Part shown: positions 35,944-48,100 of the stretch, one piece after another
How the letters are laid out: every line of letters begins with the position of its first letter
Position numbering within the stretch: position 1 is the first letter of the stretch
NCBI RefSeq assembly: GCF_017562075.2
Contig: NC_054081.1
Location: 787,709 to 851,708, forward strand
Reading direction: 5' to 3'
From: Anopheles merus
Taxonomy: Eukaryota; Arthropoda; Insecta; Diptera; Culicidae
Length of the DNA stretch: 64,000 nt
Notes under the pieces: model-generated
The model's database searches: none
The model's input: only the letters and a program-made list of their open reading frames with translations
Told to the model about the DNA's origin: nothing
Program-made: the position numbers and the translations under genes

Positions 35944-36205
35944 GATGGTATTCGCGTTGGCTATCGGATACATGCTAACCTCGTAACAAATGTTTGAGAA
36001 GGACGGATTTGGCACATAGAAGCGCGGTGGCTCGATATTTGCCATTTTGTGAACTGCCCTTTCAATTTCTAACTACACGTGAGGAGTTTATTTTTTGTTC
36101 AATATTTGCTTTAAAAAACTGTTGGGGCACCGTCTGCTACTTTGCAGCTTTAGTTATAACTTACAGCGAGTCGAATAGAAGAGTCTTTGCAGTTTTCTGC
36201 TATGC

Positions 36206-36533
36206 GTACGGGATTTTTGGTCTAATGATCTCAATGTAAGGTGAGGGTTCGTCGCTTAGTGTGCCATTATAAGCGATAGTTAATGTGTGAGCAATACGTA
36301 CTGCTTTCGAATCGTACACAATTGATTTTGAACCTTTAAAATTAAACCCTACCAGTTTGGTTTAGTACGGAATTTTTGGTCTAATGATCTCAATGTAAGT
36401 CGAGGGTTCGTCGCTTGGTGTGTTATTATAATTAATTAATAATTTGTGAGCAAATTGCCGTACCTATTGCTTTCAAACCACACACAATTGATTTTGAACG
36501 TTAAAAACAAACCCTATCTATTGGTTGAGTTTG
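36206..36533. repeat. tandem duplication of a 159-bp unit
   Basis: Copy 1 (36206-36364) and copy 2 (from 36365) share GTACGG(G/A)ATTTTTGGTC, the GAGGGTTCGTCGCTT block and ACACAATTGATTTTGAAC. Copy 2 has a small AT-rich insertion. No open frame is conserved between them. Confidence 0.75.
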
Positions 36534-38336
36534 TTTCTGAGTTAAGATAAACAGTTTTTTTACATGTTTTATGCTACTACCTGAAGACTCCTAAAACATG
36601 AAGGCGTTTATAAATTCCAATGCTTAGGTTCAGAATCGATAAAAATCACATTTTTGATCATTCAGAAGCTTAAAGCATAACTAAAAGTATAAGATTATTT
36701 TTAAAAAGGTTACAACAAACGAAAATATGTCAACCAAATCTCTGAATGCGTTGGACAAAAATGTGTCGCAATCACTTGCTGTCGATCTGCAATCGCCATC
36801 ACATTTTGCGCACTAAAAAGATCAAGTTTACATGCCACCAGCATCGACAATCTTTCTCAGCCGGAAGCTCACACCCGTTGTCTCGTTGTGCGAAAGCTAA
36901 CTTTCGGAAAGCAAAAGTCTGACCCACCAATGCCCTCTAGAATAGTCCGTGTCAGTGTAGTAAAAGAGACTGTCAATGGTCGCGGCCAATCAACCCGTGC
37001 CGTATCTTAAATTTGTGAATCACCATCAGCAAATGAAAAAGACAGACTGAGAGACAGATATAGTGAGTGAGAGAAGCACACTATTTACCTAACTGGCGCA
37101 GGACACTTGCCACTTGGCGAAGTAAAGCGAAAGTGAATTTTATCAAACCACCAATCGAGGTACGGCAACGGCAAAAAACACCACAGCCTCCGCTTCCTAT
37201 CAGCGCCGACCGGCACGCTTCGCGACCTGTAACGAACGAAAACCATTAAAAAAAACAGCCGCAATCGCACCGAGAGCGCGCGCAGTACGGGCGAAAGTGG
37301 TTCTGGTTACATCAGTTCCCTTCCCTTACCCTTCCCTCACTGCCACGGCAAGTACCGAGGCCATATCATAACCATAAACTGACCCCGGCTCCGGTCGAGG
37401 AAGATGAGTGATTTGTATGCATTTGCGCGTAACAAACTCGCTGCTGTACCCAGGCTCGACCGGGCTAGGAAATGGTGTCCTTTTTTTTGTTTTTAAAGCA
37501 TCCCATTTTTAGTTTCAAGCGTTCAACAGAAAGCCAAGTTCAAGCCGGTTCGTTGTCGTGTGTCGATCTGAACGAAAAAAAAAAGCTACCGAAACCATCC
37601 GGAAGAGAGAAGAGCAGAACGCTTCAAGGTAAAACGTGTTCGAAAGAAGGAAAAAAATACGCTAAACAAACCATCGCGTGCACATAGCACGCCGTCTAGA
37701 CGCTGTTCCATCCTTTCCGCTTTTTTTGTTAGTGCTAAAAGGAAAACCCAAACATTTCACCCAGCCTACCGGGCGTTATCGGTGTGACAAGGTTCGCTTT
37801 CAGGTTCAGAACCGCTGCCACTGCCACGCCACCAGCAAGCAAAGCGCGATCGATAACGAAAGACTGCAAGCAGGCGACGAACCCCACCTTCAGCCTGCGC
37901 CGCACCGGGATCCGGGTGTTCCGATTGTGCAGATCTGCCTGCCCGGGAGCTGTGCACCACGTCGGGTGGGGGCAACCTTCTTATATCACCACGGGCAACC
38001 TCATTTCTTCTCCCCCTTCACCCCTCTTGCCCTTCCCCTCTTGTGACTCTTTAGCAACAAGCGGCAGTGCATCGTGTAGCGTAAGCGAGCAAAGAGAAAG
38101 AATCAAACGGTTCGGAATCGGAACGGAAAGTGCCAGTTTCCTCAAGACTTTACCTACCTCCCTTTTTCCTTCGCCACCTGCCTTCCTTCAGTGAGCTGTG
38201 TGCAGCATAAAACGTGCGTGCGTGTGTGTATGTGCAAAAGAGAAAGGGAGAGGCCAGTTTTTCTTTTATCTCTTCGGGTCTCCTCTTTTCGGGTTCGCGT
38301 GCGACACGGGACAAAAGACATCCGAATGGACAGGTT

Positions 38337-38352
38337 TGTGTGTGTGTGTGTG

Positions 38353-38432
<80 letters not shown>
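38337..38432. repeat. (TG)48 microsatellite
   Basis: 96 bases of TG with a single C interruption near 38359, about 750 bases upstream of the peroxidase start codon. Long TG runs can adopt Z-DNA; any regulatory effect is inference. Confidence 0.95.
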
Positions 38433-38434
<2 letters not shown>

Positions 38435-38650
38435 AGTTTATGTACAGTTTGGGGCTCCTTTAAGCCATGGTTATATCCCCGAGCCGCCCTAAAAAAGCCC
38501 CCCCTCCCCATCGCCTCCACTACATCCCCAACCCGGCAGCTACAATTTGCGCACCATCGTGCCCCTTCCATCCAGCGCGTGCGACGCAAGCCACGATCGC
38601 GGAGCCACGACCGACGACCGCGGAGCCTTACGTGCCGTGTCGAATTCATG

Positions 38651-39186
38651 CGGTGCGCTCAGTTCTAGTTGAACCGTTCGCGGCAACGGGTGTGCCTTTT
38701 TCGCAGTGCAGACCTTTCCCAGTTAGTGGTGTGTTGTACACGGGGTCAGTTAGTGTTGCACAAAGTGGAGCTCGTACAGCGAGATTTCTCCTCGCCTAGG
38801 TTAGTTTGTTCTGTTCTGTTTGAAACAGTTGGTACATTATTTTTCATCTCCTCCGGGTTCATATTTCGCAGTGTGTCTGATATCTTCTTTTTTTTTTTGT
38901 TTCTTCATTTCTATCATAAAAAAAAAACACAAACTCCAGGCGAAAACAAAAACACGATAAAAACAGTTCAGATCGCGATCGTGTGGTGCACGTGTGGTGA
39001 ATTTACCTTCCCAGAAGTGTCCCGCCCGAAGTGTGGTGCGTTTAGACAGATACCAAGCGGTGCGTTTAGAGCGGGAGTGGAGCCTTCCCCGTGAGGGCCC
39101 GAAACGTTGCTCACCCCATACCCACTCAACCCAGTCACGTCCGTGCGCAATCAACTCCTGCTGCAGTCCGCAGTTCGCCAGCCAGC
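38651..39186 (+). promoter_or_regulatory. probable peroxidase promoter and 5' leader
   Basis: Two initiator-like TCAGTT motifs (A at 38661 and 38748) precede the start codon by about 440-530 bases. Neither has a convincing DPE, so the start site is uncertain and an upstream non-coding exon is possible. Confidence 0.3.
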
Positions 39187-39194
39187 ATGATCAG
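39187..39194 (+). CDS. peroxidase coding exon 1 (8-nt)
   Basis: ATGATCAG followed by GTAAGT. Its phase 2 end fits the G at the start of exon 2 exactly and yields the signal-peptide start M-I-R-L-L. The proposal rests on frame, donor quality and the resulting hydrophobic leader. A transcript read would settle it. Confidence 0.75.
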
Positions 39195-42100
39195 GTAAGT
39201 CACCCGGCGGGCCTGCCAGCCCCGAGATCCCTTTCACCTTCGCGGGGTAACCTTCGCTGTAGGAAGGAAGGCCAAAGGGGGGAGACGGCATGGGGAACGA
39301 TAAATATGATGGCAGCGAAATCCAGAACGATTGCCCCCGATTGCTGATTAGCAGCGGAGGATTTCGCGAGCAGATTGCGAGTTTTTCGATCACGACTGCC
39401 GTTCCGAGGGGAGGAGGGCCGGGTGTTGGTGTGAGCCAGTGCAAAACCGGAGCGCTGCAACAAAGATCGGGCTTCCCTTCTCCAGCTCTTGGCTGCGATA
39501 AAGCAGCAGCAGCAACAACAACTACCAAACGAGTCGGGAAACGCTCGAAAGAACCGCTGTGCACAGTCAAGCGACGAACGCCGCACCGTAACGCCGCAAG
39601 TTGGCGCTGGAGGAGCGGCTTTGGGAAGGATGCGGTGAAGGTTTTTCGAAAGTGACAGTGAAGCTACCGACTGCTACATTGGTACACACACACACACACG
39701 CAGCCAGTGGTTTGAGCACGCCGAAAGAAGAACTTATTCCCCGCACGAGGTCACCGTCAACCTTCCGCCAGCTGGAGCGGTGGATGCCTCTTGCGCGGGG
39801 CCATACAAGTAGGCCATGCTCTCGCGCCCGGGTGATCCGCACACACACAGCCACACACGATCAGTTTGCGCCATTTTCGCGCAGTGTTCACGATCTAGAA
39901 AAACAACGGCAGTAAAAAAAAAAGACAACAGTCGCGGCACACAAGAAAGGAGTGAAGGGAACCCGACACAGCACAGCGCGCTGGCGGCGCTTCTGTCTGT
40001 TCCTGCTGCAGCCCCGCTCCGCGCCGGAGCTGTTGATGAGTTGTTGATGCGCTGGTAGAAATGGAACGTGTCATCGCATCGCGATCTTTATAGCGCTTTG
40101 CGTGCTCGTGAACGTTGCCCACCGGTGCCCTCGCGTGAAGACGCTCGCTCCAAGTGGGTGCTTTAGATGCAGAGCACCGCGATCAGCGGTCGGGTGAAGT
40201 GGGCTCTGCTTCTTCCTCTTGTTCGTTTTCCCATCGTCTTGTTTTTTTGCCACGATCTGTCACAGGTGATGGCCTTCCATTCAGCACTACAAATCACCAT
40301 CTCATCTCAGCGCGCTAGGAATTGTTTCGACGCGGCCTGGCGGGTTGCCAACTAACAGCGAACAGGGTTGCGCAATCGTGTCGGGTCTGCGAGATGACCC
40401 TATTGGTGAGGATGATGACGCTGGAAAGGAGACTGGGCTCGATTGTAGGCAAATCGGGCTGTGTTTCTGTTTTTAATTGGGTGAAATGTGGCCCAATAGT
40501 TCGATAGTTGCAGCGCACCGAGTGAATGGCACGGACAAGTGTTCCTGATGCGGCACAGTGCACTCCTGGGCGATCTAAAATTCTGAAGGAGGAGATGGTG
40601 GAGGACATGATTGCTTTGCAGGCATATATTTCAACCGAATAGGACGTGAGAAATAGGTATCTTGTGCGTTTTGGAATCTCGAACATTCAACTTCAATATG
40701 CAGAAGAATAGAATCTTGAGTGTAATATTTGACATCTGATGTCTTCGGCGCAGCAGTTGTTCCCGATGCGTCACGCTGTACTCCCGTGGGCCATTCTGAA
40801 GCAGGAGATGGTACATATATACTCTCACGAATGCGTTCCTTTCGACATGCTCCAATCTATATATGTCTAAAGGCGATGTCTCGAACTGTATTGGAGCCTA
40901 AACTACATCGTCATCTAGATTTTCCCGGTGGATTTAAACCATCATTTACTGACTTATTTGGAATAGCTCCAAAGATGTGACTCTCTGAATATTTGAATAC
41001 TTTAACGAATTTTGAATGTAATCTTTGTCATCCAATATCTATAATTTTGAGATATTCTTTACTCTGAACTATACCCCAAGGCCTTGTTGTTTCTCCGAAC
41101 TATTATTCTTGTTCACCCTAGGCCCTAGCCTACGATACCTAAGATATCGCAGCAGCTCCAATAATTGGAAGTTGATCTTATCATCATCCCACAATACATG
41201 AACCAGTTTATTCAAATATGTTCAAAAAAATGTACATAATGGAATATGTCTCTTACAATCGCAGCTTTAATTACATTCTTCGTGAGCACCAAAAACGGTA
41301 ATCTCGAAGGCATACCGTTCTCCAGCAAGTGCTAACCAATTTCCAATATGTCTCATATGTCATTAAGAAGCTAACCGTGCTGTGCTAAAAGCAAACACAC
41401 ACACACTCGAGATGGCTTAACCACTTTCGTAGGACTAGAAACTTATCAAGCCGTGTCGTGTCGTTGATTCTAAAAGCACCCCGCTATTGATGAATGCTAA
41501 TCTTCCGGCTGGTGGAAAGAAGGTCATAGCTCTCTGTCCCTAGCGGCGGCTGCTGCTGTGCTGCGTTGCGGTAGATATTCCGAGTCGCTATCGACAAAAA
41601 GCGTGCTGCCGCATCTCCTATTTCATCGTCACAGCAGCAGGGAAAGTCAGAAGGCGCGCTAACGGTTGTTAGAGATGGTGATAGCGAGCAAACTGGGGGG
41701 GTCGGGGAGGCAGACTACCATTCTTTGACAGGTGGCGGTATATCATCGCGCTCTCTCGCTCGCACGCATTCCCAACCACTCACCGGCGAACCGCGTTTTT
41801 CTTCTACTTCGCTTTATTTATTTACGTATTTTCTCCCAGGCTTTCACCCTTTCGCTTCCTCATCCCTCCAGCCGCCTGTACTTCTGCTTCATGCTGTAAA
41901 AGCTTGCCTATCCACTTCACGCATGTGTCACCTGAAGCGCGCCGTGTGTGTGTGTGTGTGTGTCGTACGTGTTCGTCGGTATTCACCTCACTTGACACTG
42001 GCAACGAGGAAGTGGAAGCAGAAAAGAACAGCCACCCCACGATCGGCATACATAAACACACAGGTGCTTGACACCGGGCGTCACCATCTTCGTGCGCTAG

Positions 42101-45100
42101 CATTCCACGCCGAAGACGACTTCGGGCTGGAGCGCAACCATTTTCGCCCATTTTCATGTCATTAACCCCGATTTGTGGGGAGGAGGGGGGGGAGGGATTA
42201 GTTCTTGTCGTCTGCCTCGGTCTGCGGTTTGTTATCGGGAACCCCAGGAGGTTCTCTCGGTGTGGTTCGATACCGTTCCGCCGTCTTGTAACGATCTTTT
42301 GGAGCTCAGATGGGGATTTCGTTTTTTTTTTCTCAAAGCCAGGAGAACACGAATGTTGTTGGAGGAGCTGTTAGGCAAAAAAGTAGGTCTTCCAAGCTTG
42401 ATGGAGAAAACGACACGGGAGAGGCTAATGGTGCCCTACGATGCTCATGATAGCACCAGTGGGTCGTCAGGCTTTTCGGATTCATAAATAGATACAGCTG
42501 GTTTTCGTTTACAGGACGGTAGAATGTAGTTTTGAATGAAGGACTGGTCCATCAAAACCTCATGGCGACACTGGTGGCGAAACTGTTTGCAAAACTGAGT
42601 GAAGATGTGCCGTCGCTGCCGTTGAAAAACACAAAAGAATTGATGGGGCTAGATTTTTGTCGGAAGATTTCTAGAGCAAGGCCACAACCGCACAACAGAA
42701 GTAGCAGCGAAAGAAACCGCCGTGGAATGTTGTTGCAGCAGCAACAACAAAAAAAATGTAACTACCCACCCGCAACCACTGAAATTCAAAAACTGATGTA
42801 CCGAAACGACAAGATACACTTGTGCGCACCTCTCCACAATGTACATCAACCCGCTTCAGGTCAGACTGCGCGGCAATTAAGAAGCGGCGGCACGTCTTTC
42901 TTTGGCCTGGCGGCAGCGCCAAGGTTGACATGCCGCACGTTTGCCGTTTGCTCCACAAAATTAGCATTTCATGCTGCCCAAGCGCGCGAAAGCATGTCGT
43001 AAAACACAACCTGCCCGCCCGCCCACCCGTAATCGGCAAATTTGCCACATTAGTCTGCACTGTCGCTTCCCAGAAGATGGGTAGGCCCCTGCTTTCGGAA
43101 GATGGCCGGGAGGTTTTTGTATGCTGGCAGGCGATGTGCCTCCCTCCCCGCGAGGGGGTTTCTTTGCCCTGGGAATGTTACTTTATTTATTGCACCCGGT
43201 GTGGTTGGGCAGGGAATGAAAATGGGGGGGTAGCATTAACATTTAGTGCGAGGAGTGAACGGCACCCCGAAATTGAAGAGGCGCAAAGAGATCCACGCTT
43301 GGATCGTGGTGGAGGGTTGTTGTTGTTTTTTATTCCATTTACAGCACGATCAACATTGTAGCGCACAAAACAACTACAACAGCAACACCCCGACCAACCA
43401 CAATTAGGCTGGACAGCGGTACCACTTCGACAGATAGCGCACCGAACTATCTTGCGATTGAGTCCGAAGCCTCCGCTACCCTTTATTGGCCTCCCTCGGA
43501 CACCAATAAAAAATAAAACAAAAAAACAAATGCCAAACGGTGTGCCAAAATGTGCAGTTCACAAGCACATCCATCGGATCCAACCCGTGGCTCGAGAGCG
43601 CACTTGAAAGTTTGCGCACTTTGAAGTGAAACGAATCACGTCTTCAATAGCACGGCTTGTCGTTAGGCCTGGTATCGCAGTGGAGGGCAGATGATGATGC
43701 AACCCTGCCGTCTAATACACATGAAACTCACATTAGGGACGGGCGGACGTGTGGCTACGAAAATTACGAATCGAATCAACAATGTGATCAAACCCCCCTT
43801 CTCCCTCTTAGTGCCATGCTGCAGTACCTTTTGTATTGCTTGATTATTCATTTTATTGCTGCCCCCCGAAGTGATTGGCTCTCGGATGCTTTCGAGTGTT
43901 AATGGGAGCGGGTGGTGCATTAAAACAAAAACAAGCATCTTGTGAAGTTTGTGTGTGTTCCGCGTACGATGTGCACTGGAAACTTTTCGCCATTTTTGGA
44001 GGTGAATCTTCGAGACAGAAATGTATCATAATGTAAGTCTGTTTACAGTGTGGATGAAACCTTGGATAGAGCACGAAAGCAGATGTAACGGGCATTTCTT
44101 GAGATTTCCAGAAGATATTAGGATCTATTTCAATAGCTAGGAGTTCTGAAGTATTCAAGATCTCAGACATCCGAAAACATTCAATTTCCTGAGTTCATGC
44201 AAGTCGTCTTTCGTAGCAAAATCTTAAGAATCATACTTCATATATTTTGGGTTAATTTCTAATGCTGATCTTTTAGTGTGATGATAAATATATGCTTCCG
44301 ACAATTCTCAATTTCATAATATAGTATGTTGTACATGCATTTAGAAGTATCATTTTTTTACAAACTATCTTTCTCAAATGAATCTTAGATCCAATCTTAA
44401 AGATGTCAACTTAATGTAATGACTTCTTTATTGACATTTCAGCACATCTTACATTTCAGAATTACGTTCTAAATATTCATTAAACCTATTCCAGTCTATT
44501 TCAATGTATATCTTCTGAGTTCTGAAAAAATTTCTATCACTGGATCCAACTCCAAAGTACTCATCTAAATGCAATGAGTTTATTTTTGAAATCTTAGGAC
44601 ATCCAACACTTCAAAACTGCGATCTAAATGTTCTAAGTTCCTTTGAGACCCCATGCAGCGTAGAATACTCCAAATTCTCAGTTTTCTGAAATAAATTTTC
44701 ACATCTCGGTTAAATTACAAAGTTGTGAAACTAATCTTATGACTTCATTTTTGACATTCCAGGATGTCTGTGATTACAGAACTACAATTTAAACAATATA
44801 AACTCACTTCAGACCCTTCAGTCCCTTCAGTTCTGACGCAAATCTTCAAATCTCGGATCAACTCTAAAGTTTTCAACTGGATGTTATGACTCCATTTTGG
44901 CATTCCAGGACGTCTGACGTACCAGAATTTCCATCTAAACACTGGAAGCTCAGCTCAGTCCCCCTCTGGCTAACCCTTCTGGGTGACTCCACCCCGTAAG
45001 CAACGCCCAAGATCAATAGCAATGAACAAAATATGTCACGGACGCCACACGGTTGGCGTTGCCTGCCCGGTAGACCAATTCTGGCACGCCGCGGCGTCCC

Positions 45101-48100
45101 GGCGAACTGGTTTCGAGAGATCAGGGCCCTAGCACCGAACCGGCCCGGGGCTCAACCTGATCGGCCACGGCTGTCCCCAATTTCACGGTCGATGTCGTTG
45201 CCCTTTTGCGGATCCCAGCGACTCCCCCGGCGCGCGTCTTGTTTTCGGTCCACCTGAGGGGGGAAGGGGTTAGCAGAACCGCCGTCGGTTTGGCTTTCAA
45301 ACTGCTCGTCTCCCCCCAGTTCCACGCACCTGCGACCCACTCGCCCGTCCCAGACCGGATTCCCCTTTTTCGGATTTCGACCGGATTTCGTGCGGATCGG
45401 GTCGCGCTTTTTCCCTTTCACCCGAAGCGCGCGCTGCTTGGGGCGATTCTTGGGCGGCCGACCTGACAGGGCGCAGCCAAAACGGTTCACCGAAGACACA
45501 CACACACATACAAACACTAACACCGGTAAAGGGAGGCGAGAGATGCAATGCTTTTACTTTCCTTCCCGGGCTATCAGGTTTTCGGATCGAGTTTCCCTTA
45601 AGCGGGGACGCTCCAAACGCTTCTTGCTTCCCCCGCGCATTCCCGCTACCTGTGCCCTCTTCTGCCTGGTGAAATGGAAAACTAAACGCTTCGCTTTGAA
45701 AAGCGATATCTGCCAACAGAAAAACAGCTCTCTTCTTCTCCCCGCACGTGTTTCCCTGTTTTGTGGAGTGTGCGAAAGCATTTAAAAAACAAATAGGATA
45801 AGTAAACGCTCTTTAAGAGGGGGGGGGGGGAGGATGAACATTGAATTGTTGGAAGTGGGAAGCATACTCACACACACTCCCCACCAGCTCATCCTCCCGT
45901 AGCGTTAGTCGCGTGTCACATGCACCAAACCCGCCTCGTTATCTTTCCCAACTTTCCGTTTTGTTCGCGCATTTCCGGACCGCTCGCGCACCAAGATGCA
46001 GGCCTCGATGCCGCCCGAATGCAGTGAACCACCGTTTTCGGAGGCCCCCTACTACCCGCGTGCTTTTCCCCATTGCGGTAGAAAGCAGTAGCCGTCCGAA
46101 GATAGGGTGAGCTGCCGTACCGCCGCCGAGGGTGAATGCACCGTCGCCGCGACCAGAACGTCCCGCTAGGCGTGCAGCAAAAAGGGGCGTGGGTCAAAAG
46201 CCCCCCCCCTCCCCTCCAACCCCTCCAGCTGGTGAAAGGGTTCAGGGATCACGCTGGGTCGAACGATTTCGGTGGGAGGCGGTTTTTTGGTTTTATTTTG
46301 CAAAATGCAAATGATTGGCATCGAGCGCAACCCGACACCCGCTTGCGTAATGCGTTTCGGGTTTTTCACGCCAGCCAGCGCCAACCCACCCACGGATCAC
46401 ATTTCACGCCGCAGATGGTGTTCTCCCGGGCTGATGGCGGCTTTATGGCGTATGCTGAACGGAAAAATAACGAGAGACTGGCAGTTTGTGAAGCATATCT
46501 TTCCAAACCGTTGGACTTGCACTTTTACTGGTAAACTCTTTTTAAAAACCACCTCATACACTACATGTACATGTAGGTGGTCCACCCCTCATGCAGTGAT
46601 TGCGGGATCTAGCACGAGCGCTGACGCAATCCGCCAGCACAGTCCGAACGATCTGGGTTAACGCGATGCGAATCGAATCCCTTTCGGATTGCCAATGGGC
46701 CCACGCTGCAGCCGGAATGCTTTCGTGGCCTAACAATCATGGGCAGCCGGATCAGCTGTGGTGGTGACACATCGTGTGGTGGTGGCGGGCTTTTGTTACG
46801 AGAGCAACCCATCCATCCATCAATGCGCGCACTCGATCGATCCGGGCTGTTGTCACCGCGAACCGCCGTCACCGCCAAGACGTTGCATAGAAAAGAGCAC
46901 ATTGCGACACACACACACACGCCGTTCATTATGTGTGCATGTTCTGTATGTTTCAACCCTCCCCCCCCCCTCGTTCCACCACACAGCCTCTGATCGCTTG
47001 CACAATCGAAAAAAAAAATCACGCCAGGGGTTATAATGTATTGATACAGCAACGGCTCACCTTTCACAGCATCGCGTCCTGGTGCGCAAAGAATGCGCCG
47101 CGGCAGCTACGTACGCATTTGTTGTACGCAGAAATCTGCCGCAAGAGGCGGCGCAGCACCGGTGCCATGCTGTGGAACGGGAAAAAAAAGAAGAACAAGA
47201 AAAATTGAACAAGCACCAGCAGCAGCAAACACCTCTGCGGCAGGACCAAGGCAAGGCTTTAGCGATCCCTTTATGAGTTGCTTTTATGACTTCCCCCTTC
47301 TCTCAAACACTCCTCAAAGGCACCCCCCCCCCGCTCTTGTTGGCCGGAAGGTGCCCTACGGTCAGCATCAGATGGTGGTGGGGGGGTTGCTCCAGATACG
47401 CAATGCGTCGGTCAGTTCGCGCAACCGCATTTAAACGTGCGTCGAGTTCGAGCATTAACGAAAGTGAAAGTACACTTTACTACATGTGGCTCCACTGTGG
47501 GTCGTGTGTGTGTGTTCCTTCCCTATCCAATGCTGCAGATCACTCCGAGAGCCAGCCTTGATTGGGGGGGGGAGCTAGTTGCTTCGCCACCTTTTTGCAT
47601 GCCCGGCTTCCCTTGACACGTGCGTCTGTCCCGGGCACTGTTGCGCGAACGCAAATACTGGTTCGCGTATTGCGTGTTCGATTCTACAATGATACACACA
47701 CACTCACACATATACGCCCTTCGTGCGTGATTGTCCTGCAAATGGAAGGGTTTGCCCCAACGGCCCCAAGCCATCTTTGAAATGGAAAGAAACAAAACTA
47801 AAATCCGACCTATCCAATTGGGCTGGGCTGGAAAAGTAGGGCAAATGCAAACGCTGCTGCATTGGGAACAATGTCTCATACGTCCTTGAGAGGGTGGGAT
47901 TAACGTCTTTATGGAGCTCGATTAGGCTTAATGAAGTTGAACACACAGCAGCGAAGCGAGAAGAAAAGGGCTCAAAACTCCACCCCGTTTTCGATTGTCA
48001 AAAATTATGAGGCGTATGAAAAAAAAGCCATTCTTCTTCCTCTTCTTGATTTGAACAAAAAGTCCCACAAAAATGTGCGGTCAATTATTGCTGGACTAAA

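Larger units (their letters stand above)
21199..38650. other. 17-kb intergenic region between SF1 and the peroxidase
   Basis: No supported gene. The many open frames lack conserved residues, splice support or a consistent start. It contains degenerate repeats (21.4-22.1 and 23.9-24.3 kb), tRNA-like heads (28.35 and 30.2 kb), poly-A plus a minisatellite (33.06-33.41 kb), poly-C (34840-34862), a TGC run (35918-35943) and a tandem duplication (36206-36533). The stretch 22.9-32.9 kb is comparatively GC-rich and could hold enhancers or non-coding transcripts, which cannot be told from sequence alone. Confidence 0.5.

Noticed and set aside
46561..46576. 16-bp perfect palindrome CTACATGTACATGTAG
   Set aside because: Short and isolated; palindromes of this size are expected occasionally in 64 kb.
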